Positions 59,917-64,000 of a DNA stretch of 64,000 bases are shown here, in pieces; positions within the stretch are counted from its first letter, which is position 1; every line of letters begins with the position of its first letter. The notes beneath the pieces were generated by a model. It worked only from the letters and a program-made list of their open reading frames with translations. It ran no database searches and was not told the DNA's origin. This DNA comes from CAZJUR01 sp964549525 (GTDB lineage: Bacteria; Patescibacteriota; Saccharimonadia; Saccharimonadales; Saccharimonadaceae), in NCBI GenBank assembly GCA_964549525.1, contig CAZJUR010000004.1, positions 5,056 to 69,055 of the forward strand, written 5' to 3'. The position numbers were made by a program, and so were the translations under genes.

Positions 59917-61137
59917 CTACTTTTTCTGTATATCAAGTATGAGTCCTGGCCATGTGAAGCCTTCTGCACCGTAGCCTTCCCCTGAAAACGGATTATAAAA
60001 CTCTCTGAAACCAGATTTTTCTATAAGATTGTAGGTTTGTTGCACGAGTAATTCTGCTTCGCTATCAAGCATATAGCGACGTAAGCCTTTGATAATAAAC
60101 CAATGAATAGCAAGCCAGATAGGCCCTCGCCAATTTGGCCACGGCCAAACTGAATCTAAATCGAAACTTTGCTCGTTGATAGCAACAGATGGAATACCGT
60201 AGGGCGTACCAAACGTATCTGGATCTTTTAACATACCTTTTAGTACTGCAGCCTCATCATGCGAAGCTATACCTGCATATAGCGGCATAAAAATATTCCA
60301 TGTCATTATGGGGATATGTCGCTCAAATTCACCACTATTCATAGTTGAATAATACAGACCGTTATCCATCGGAAATTTTCGCTGCATAGCCTTCGCTGTT
60401 TTAGTGTGATGCAGCTCAGACCACTCAGCAATGTGAGTCTCACCGGCAAGAGCGGCTAGGCGAGCGGTGATATGAAGACTTTCAACAAGAATACAGTTAA
60501 AGCTAACGTCTCGCACCCAATGTTTGAGGTCCATACGTTTTCGGACTACGAACCGCGCTTCACGCCAATCGTCGACGAGCTGCATACGAGCAGCATAATT
60601 CTCTTCGAGCGACCAACGTGGACCGAGCTCCATGGCTTCATCGAATCGCGGACTTGTATCCTCGCCTGATTCATCAGGATTGATAATGCCAATAATACTA
60701 CTTTTACGCGGATCTCGTTGTCGATAAAAAAATTGATGAAATGTGTGTATATGAGGCAGCATTTCGCGCACAAAATCAATGTCGCCATCGGTATCATAGA
60801 TTCGCTGAACAGCTTCGGCTAGCAGCGGAGGTTGTGTGATAGAGCTGGTGCCACGCTTACCCCAAGCAATTTTTAGATGATCAGGTACATCTGTGTGCTG
60901 CCAATAAATAATATGGGGGATCATACCATTTTCAAGCTGCCTGCTGACGAGCGCACGAAGCTCATTTTTTGCTTGCAGTAGATCAAAATGGCTCATAGCA
61001 ATAGACATAAAACAGCTATCCCAAAGCCATTGATATGGATAAGTATTTTTACTCGGTATCGTATACGTATATTCACCACACGTACGTCGATTTTGCAGGT
61101 ACAGATGTTTAATTTTATGTTCAAGCCCACTCTTCAT
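59917..61137 (-). CDS. MGH1/GH63-like glycoside hydrolase
   Basis: 406 aa, an (alpha/alpha)6-barrel enzyme. Conserved blocks of the mannosylglycerate/glucosylglycerate hydrolase and GH63 group are visible: YPYQWLWDSCFMSIAMSHFD near the N-terminus, NPDESGEDTSPRFD with candidate catalytic acid, and WPWPNWRGPIWLAIHWFIIKGLRRY and FREFYNPFSGEGYGAEGFTWPGLIL near the end. No signal peptide, so it probably acts on an intracellular glucoside such as a compatible solute or trehalose-like sugar (inference). The substrate cannot be read from sequence; GH15/GH37-type activity is a less likely alternative. Leaderless arrangement: TATAAT 7 nt before the ATG. Confidence 0.8.
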   Translation of the reverse strand: MKSGLEHKIKHLYLQNRRTCGEYTYTIPSKNTYPYQWLWDSCFMSIAMSHFDLLQAKNELRALVSRQLENGMIPHIIYWQHTDVPDHLKIAWGKRGTSSITQPPLLAEAVQRIYDTDGDIDFVREMLPHIHTFHQFFYRQRDPRKSSIIGIINPDESGEDTSPRFDEAMELGPRWSLEENYAARMQLVDDWREARFVVRKRMDLKHWVRDVSFNCILVESLHITARLAALAGETHIAEWSELHHTKTAKAMQRKFPMDNGLYYSTMNSGEFERHIPIMTWNIFMPLYAGIASHDEAAVLKGMLKDPDTFGTPYGIPSVAINEQSFDLDSVWPWPNWRGPIWLAIHWFIIKGLRRYMLDSEAELLVQQTYNLIEKSGFREFYNPFSGEGYGAEGFTWPGLILDIQKK

Positions 61138-61144
61138 GAGCTCT

Positions 61145-61164
61145 ATTATATAGTGTTGTATAAT
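61145..61164. promoter_or_regulatory. Divergent leaderless promoters of the glycosidase and trpS
   Basis: Minus strand TATAAT (61150-61145), 7 nt before ATG 61137. Plus strand TATAAT (61159-61164), 8 nt before ATG 61173. The gap between the genes is only 35 bp, so each -35 lies inside the opposing transcription start region. Confidence 0.6.
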
Positions 61165-61172
61165 AAAAAGTA

Positions 61173-62201
61173 ATGAAAAAACCAGTTGTATTAACCGGCC
61201 TACGCGCCAATAATGATCTCACATTCGGAAATTATTTTGGTGGCATACTGCCGACCGTAGAGGTAGCCACTAAGCAATCAGATGCTTATCAGGTCAATTT
61301 ATTTGTGCCCGATCTACATAGCTTCACTACATCAGTAGACTTCAGCTCTCTCCAAAAACAAATTCGGCATAATTTACGGATCTTTGTAGCAGCGGGCTTA
61401 CCCCTTGATGATGATAATGTTTTTCTCTATCGACAAAGCTACATTCCTGCTCATAGTGAATTAACTTGGATTTTAGATTGTTTTGCTAGTGTAGGTGAGC
61501 TAAACCGCATGACGCAATTTAAAGATAAAACTTCAAAAATTGGTCACGACAGAGTCAGTATGGGCTTATTTAATTATCCCGTTCTCATGGCAGCGGACAT
61601 TTTACTATATAACTCATCGTATGTTCCCGTAGGAGATGACCAAACGCAGCATCTCGAGTTTACGCGCGATATTGCAGAGCGCATGAATAATAAATTTGGT
61701 GATCTGTTTGTTATTCCTGAGCCAGTCAAGAAACAACACGAGTTTTTTTCTAAAGATCAAGGCCTTCGTATCATGGATCTTCACGATCCAACTAAAAAAA
61801 TGAGTAAAAGTGATGATTCAGGCAAAGGCGTTATCTTTTTAAATGATGATCCAGAAATTTCTGCACAAAAAATTATGGCAGCAACTACCGACACTTATGC
61901 AACTATACAGTTTAATCGAGAAACGCAGCCGGGTATTTCTAATTTACTTGAGATATTATCACTCCTCACACATCGCCCAGTTGAAGCTGTCGCAGCAGAA
62001 TGGCGCGGCAAAAGCCAATACGGAGAGTTTAAAAAAGTAGTTGCAGCTGAACTGACTGCTTTTCTCACCAATTTTCAAGATAAACTTTCTCAAGTAGATG
62101 ACGAGATGATTACGCAAAAACTTGAAAACTCCGAACAGCAATTAGCAATTACGGCAAATGATACTTTGTTGAGAGTCCAAAAAGCTATTGGAATTCGTTA
62201 A
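61173..62201 (+). CDS. trpS: Tryptophanyl-tRNA synthetase
   Basis: Charges tRNA-Trp, 342 aa. TGLRANNDLTFGNYFGGI carries the HIGH-equivalent (TFGNY). VPVGDDQTQHLEFTRDIAERMNNKFG is the usual central block and KKMSKSDDSGKGVIFLNDDPE contains an intact KMSKS. Full length. It overlaps the pseudouridine synthase start by 1 nt (TAATG). Confidence 0.97.
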   Translation: MKKPVVLTGLRANNDLTFGNYFGGILPTVEVATKQSDAYQVNLFVPDLHSFTTSVDFSSLQKQIRHNLRIFVAAGLPLDDDNVFLYRQSYIPAHSELTWILDCFASVGELNRMTQFKDKTSKIGHDRVSMGLFNYPVLMAADILLYNSSYVPVGDDQTQHLEFTRDIAERMNNKFGDLFVIPEPVKKQHEFFSKDQGLRIMDLHDPTKKMSKSDDSGKGVIFLNDDPEISAQKIMAATTDTYATIQFNRETQPGISNLLEILSLLTHRPVEAVAAEWRGKSQYGEFKKVVAAELTAFLTNFQDKLSQVDDEMITQKLENSEQQLAITANDTLLRVQKAIGIR

Positions 62202-63028
62202 TGCGATTAGACGCATATCTTGCTACGTATTTTCCTGAAAAGTCGCGATCTATGTGGCAAAAATATATCACGCAGGGTCTTGTAAAGATTAATGGTAGGG
62301 TGATTACCCAAAATGATTATAATTTAGGCGAAGATGATCACGTAACATTTTCTGACCCGCAACAAACCAAACATACATTTGATGTATCGGTAGTATATGA
62401 AGACGAAAACGTCATTGTATTTAATAAGCCTGTCGGCATGCTTACACATGCAAAGGGTGGCTTGGTGCATGAACAAACAATCGCGGATCTCATAAAAGAC
62501 AAGACGTCCTATGCGCATGACACAAATCGTCCAGGAATTGTGCATCGCTTAGATCGAGCCACAAGCGGCATACTAGTAGGAGTGAAAAACCTTGAAACAG
62601 CAAAAAAGCTACAACAGCAATTTACTGCGAGAACTATCAAAAAAACATACATTGCTCTTGTGAAAGGGAAACCCTCGCACCCAGTATGCGATATTGATTT
62701 GCCGATTCAAAGAAACCCTAAAAAACCGAGCCAATTTCGGGTCAATATCAATGGAAAGACAGCTCAGACAACCTGCAAACTACTTGAAACGCAGGGAGAT
62801 ATCTCGCTTGTTGAATTGACGCCAAAAACTGGTCGAACGCATCAGCTCCGTGTTCATATGGCGCATCTTGGTACGCCGATTGTTGGTGACACGGTATATG
62901 GTCATGCCGACACACGCATGTTTCTCCATGCTGCATTAATTGAATTAACGCTACCTGGCGGCAAGCGTGTTACTTTCACTGCACCGCTCCCAGCAATATT
63001 CAAACAGAGGCTACAGGCTGCTATATGA
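62201..63028 (+). CDS. RluA-family RNA pseudouridine synthase
   Basis: Converts uridine to pseudouridine in rRNA (or tRNA), 275 aa. An N-terminal S4 domain (MRLDAYLATYFPEKSRSMWQKYITQGLVKINGRVI) is followed by the catalytic RPGIVHRLDRATSGILVGVKN with the active Asp. TARTIKKTYIALVKG, PKTGRTHQLRVHMAHLGTPIVGDTVYG are further RluA motifs. The S4 domain makes RluD-like activity likely, but the site is not determined. Overlaps its neighbours by 1 and 4 nt. Confidence 0.93.
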   Translation: MRLDAYLATYFPEKSRSMWQKYITQGLVKINGRVITQNDYNLGEDDHVTFSDPQQTKHTFDVSVVYEDENVIVFNKPVGMLTHAKGGLVHEQTIADLIKDKTSYAHDTNRPGIVHRLDRATSGILVGVKNLETAKKLQQQFTARTIKKTYIALVKGKPSHPVCDIDLPIQRNPKKPSQFRVNINGKTAQTTCKLLETQGDISLVELTPKTGRTHQLRVHMAHLGTPIVGDTVYGHADTRMFLHAALIELTLPGGKRVTFTAPLPAIFKQRLQAAI

Positions 63029-63834
63029 CAATATACATAAATCCGCATTCTCGACAGCAACTAGAAGCTATGCACACGCATATGCCGCAGTGCTTACTAG
63101 TTCATGCACAGCAGGGAATTGGGGCAAAAACAATTATGTCTCATTTTTTAACACATAAAGATAATGAAATATTTACGATACAACCAGATGATAAAAATAA
63201 TATTTCTATCGAACAAATAAGGCTTATGCAGCAGCAAATTACAAAAAAATCAGTGAAACGTCAATATATTATTATAGATCGAGCTCATCTTTTATCTGTA
63301 CAAGCTCAAAATAGTTTACTCAAGTTCTTAGAAGAGCCTCAGAAAAATGTTTATTTTATTCTCATAACATTTCGTCCGAGCGGACTGCTCGCAACTGTTC
63401 GTTCTCGTGCTCAAAAAATTGAACTACTGCCTATATCTCTTGATGAGTCGCGTAGCTTAATCAAAAAAAAGGGTATTACGGATACTAAAAAAGTAGAGCA
63501 ATTACTTTTTATTGCACAAGGTCTTCCTTCAGAGCTAACTCGACTGATTCAAGATGAAATATATTTTCAGCGTGTTCTTGAAGCTATTACCAAAGCAAGA
63601 AATTTTTTACAATCAAACCGTTATCAAAGATGCGTGCAGATACAAGAACTGAGTAAAACTAGAGAGACAGCACAAGAATTTATCGCATATTGTCTTCGTA
63701 TGCTATCTTTTAGTTATTTCCAGAATCCAGCAGATCAAACTATTCGTCATATTGAAAAATTCCTAGATATTGAAACAGCGCTCGAGCAAAATGCCAATGT
63801 AAAGCTTCAGCTTTTAAAAACCCTTCTAAAATAA
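63025..63834 (+). CDS. holB: DNA polymerase III delta'-like clamp loader ATPase
   Basis: 269 aa. QCLLVHAQQGIGAKTIMSHFL stands where Walker A should be but is degenerate, as is normal for delta'. IIDRAHLLSVQAQNSLLKFLEEPQKNVYFILIT is the Walker B/sensor 1 stretch, and TVRSRAQKIEL matches the SRC (arginine finger) region. The C-terminal helical collar follows. The zinc-binding loop of many delta'/tau subunits is missing. Together with dnaE at the other end of the window it represents the replisome. The symbol is given in the family sense. Confidence 0.82.
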   Translation: MTIYINPHSRQQLEAMHTHMPQCLLVHAQQGIGAKTIMSHFLTHKDNEIFTIQPDDKNNISIEQIRLMQQQITKKSVKRQYIIIDRAHLLSVQAQNSLLKFLEEPQKNVYFILITFRPSGLLATVRSRAQKIELLPISLDESRSLIKKKGITDTKKVEQLLFIAQGLPSELTRLIQDEIYFQRVLEAITKARNFLQSNRYQRCVQIQELSKTRETAQEFIAYCLRMLSFSYFQNPADQTIRHIEKFLDIETALEQNANVKLQLLKTLLK

Positions 63835-63844
63835 ATGTAACCAC

Positions 63845-63873
63845 TTGAGTTTTAGCACATTTTCATCTATTAT
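63845..63873 (+). promoter_or_regulatory. Promoter of the tRNA-Thr cluster
   Basis: TTGAGT (63845-63850), 17-nt spacer, TATTAT (63868-63873). tRNA-Thr starts 14 nt later. Confidence 0.5.
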
Positions 63874-63886
63874 ATGTGAGTACTAC

Positions 63887-63963
63887 GCCACCTTAGCTCA
63901 GCTGGTTAGAGCGGCTGTTTTGTAAACAGTAGGTCGTCGGTTCGAATCCGACAGGTGGCTCCA
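63887..63963 (+). tRNA. tRNA-Thr (anticodon TGT)
   Basis: Acceptor GCCACCT/AGGTGGC, anticodon loop TTTGTAA, canonical D-loop GG and T-loop GTTCGAATC. CCA is encoded. Confidence 0.96.
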
Positions 63964-63964
63964 T

Positions 63965-64000
63965 GCTGGGATAGTGAAGCGGTCAAACACGTCAGACTGT
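63965..64000 (+). tRNA. Partial tRNA, probably Tyr (GTA), cut by the window edge
   Basis: It begins 1-2 nt after tRNA-Thr. A D-arm GTG-aagcggtcaaa-CAC and the left anticodon arm TCAGA-CTGT are seen before the sequence stops. The D-loop style and the CTGT start of the anticodon loop fit tRNA-Tyr. The third anticodon base is outside the window, so Asn, Asp or His are not excluded. Confidence 0.6.

Noticed and set aside
1..64000. UGA recoding as in SR1/Gracilibacteria
   Set aside because: TGA ends several genes at the expected place (eno, the 11078 gene, rplX, rpsQ), and no in-frame TGA interrupts a conserved protein.
1..64000. CRISPR arrays, insertion sequences, prophage or toxin-antitoxin genes
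   Set aside because: I saw no repeat-spacer arrays, transposase motifs, integrase or paired small toxin/antitoxin frames in the window.

Overview
The window looks like a piece of a candidate-phyla-radiation genome, most likely Saccharibacteria (TM7). The gene content is small and tightly packed. The S10/spc/alpha ribosomal cluster has no rpmD (L30), and adk and map are absent between secY and infA. TGA is used as an ordinary stop (for example in eno and in the gene at 11078), which argues against the recoded Gracilibacteria/SR1 code. Several ribosomal proteins carry lysine-rich tails, and L36, S14 and S4 are Cys-free. The phylum assignment is an inference from these traits, not a database result.

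Layout. 1-8.5 kb: 5'-truncated dnaE, a SpoU methyltransferase, a PilB/GspE ATPase, an alpha/beta-hydrolase-like protein, malic enzyme, rplS, and an RNase HII-YraN fusion. 8.5-18.6 kb: M1 aminopeptidase, nusA with a terminator-like hairpin in its leader, clpC under a perfect CIRCE operator, a membrane-anchored HEXXH protein, radA and a PIN-TRAM protein. 18.6-29.2 kb: class A PBP, tyrS, recG, a PLC-like zinc protein, rsmD, a candidate structured ncRNA, tRNA-Leu, typA, a CDF-like membrane protein and a decayed duplicate of the typA 3' end. 29.2-36.4 kb: two divergent flavoenzymes (FAD-linked D-lactate/glycolate dehydrogenase type and NDH-2), rarA, a band-7 protein, tRNA-Phe and tRNA-Gly, a frameshifted DUF1801 gene, a DUF4396 protein and a PAP2 phosphatase. 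36.4-41.9 kb: a lower-glycolysis cluster (PEP synthase, a D-2-hydroxyacid dehydrogenase fused to phosphoglycerate mutase, enolase). 41.9-59.9 kb: tRNA-Cys, tRNA-Leu, tuf, then the ribosomal protein superoperon through secY, infA, rpmJ, rpoA and rpsI. 59.9-64 kb: an MGH/GH63-like glycosidase, trpS, an RluA-type pseudouridine synthase, a delta'-like clamp-loader protein, tRNA-Thr and the start of a tRNA probably for Tyr.

How the genes work together. Most of the window is information processing. The metabolic part is compact: phosphoglycerate mutase, enolase and PEP synthase connect 3-phosphoglycerate, PEP and pyruvate, the dehydrogenase half of the fusion probably reduces pyruvate with NADH, and malic enzyme, NDH-2 and the FAD dehydrogenase handle further redox.

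The observations most worth checking are these: the dehydrogenase-phosphoglycerate mutase fusion; many genes whose -10 box lies only 6-9 nt before the ATG (predicted leaderless mRNAs); an ~87-nt structured RNA with a U tail; a long nested stem-loop before rplC; and tRNA-Gly(GCC) and tRNA-Cys(GCA) with non-canonical elbow nucleotides, the Gly one apparently a compensatory U19-A56 pair.
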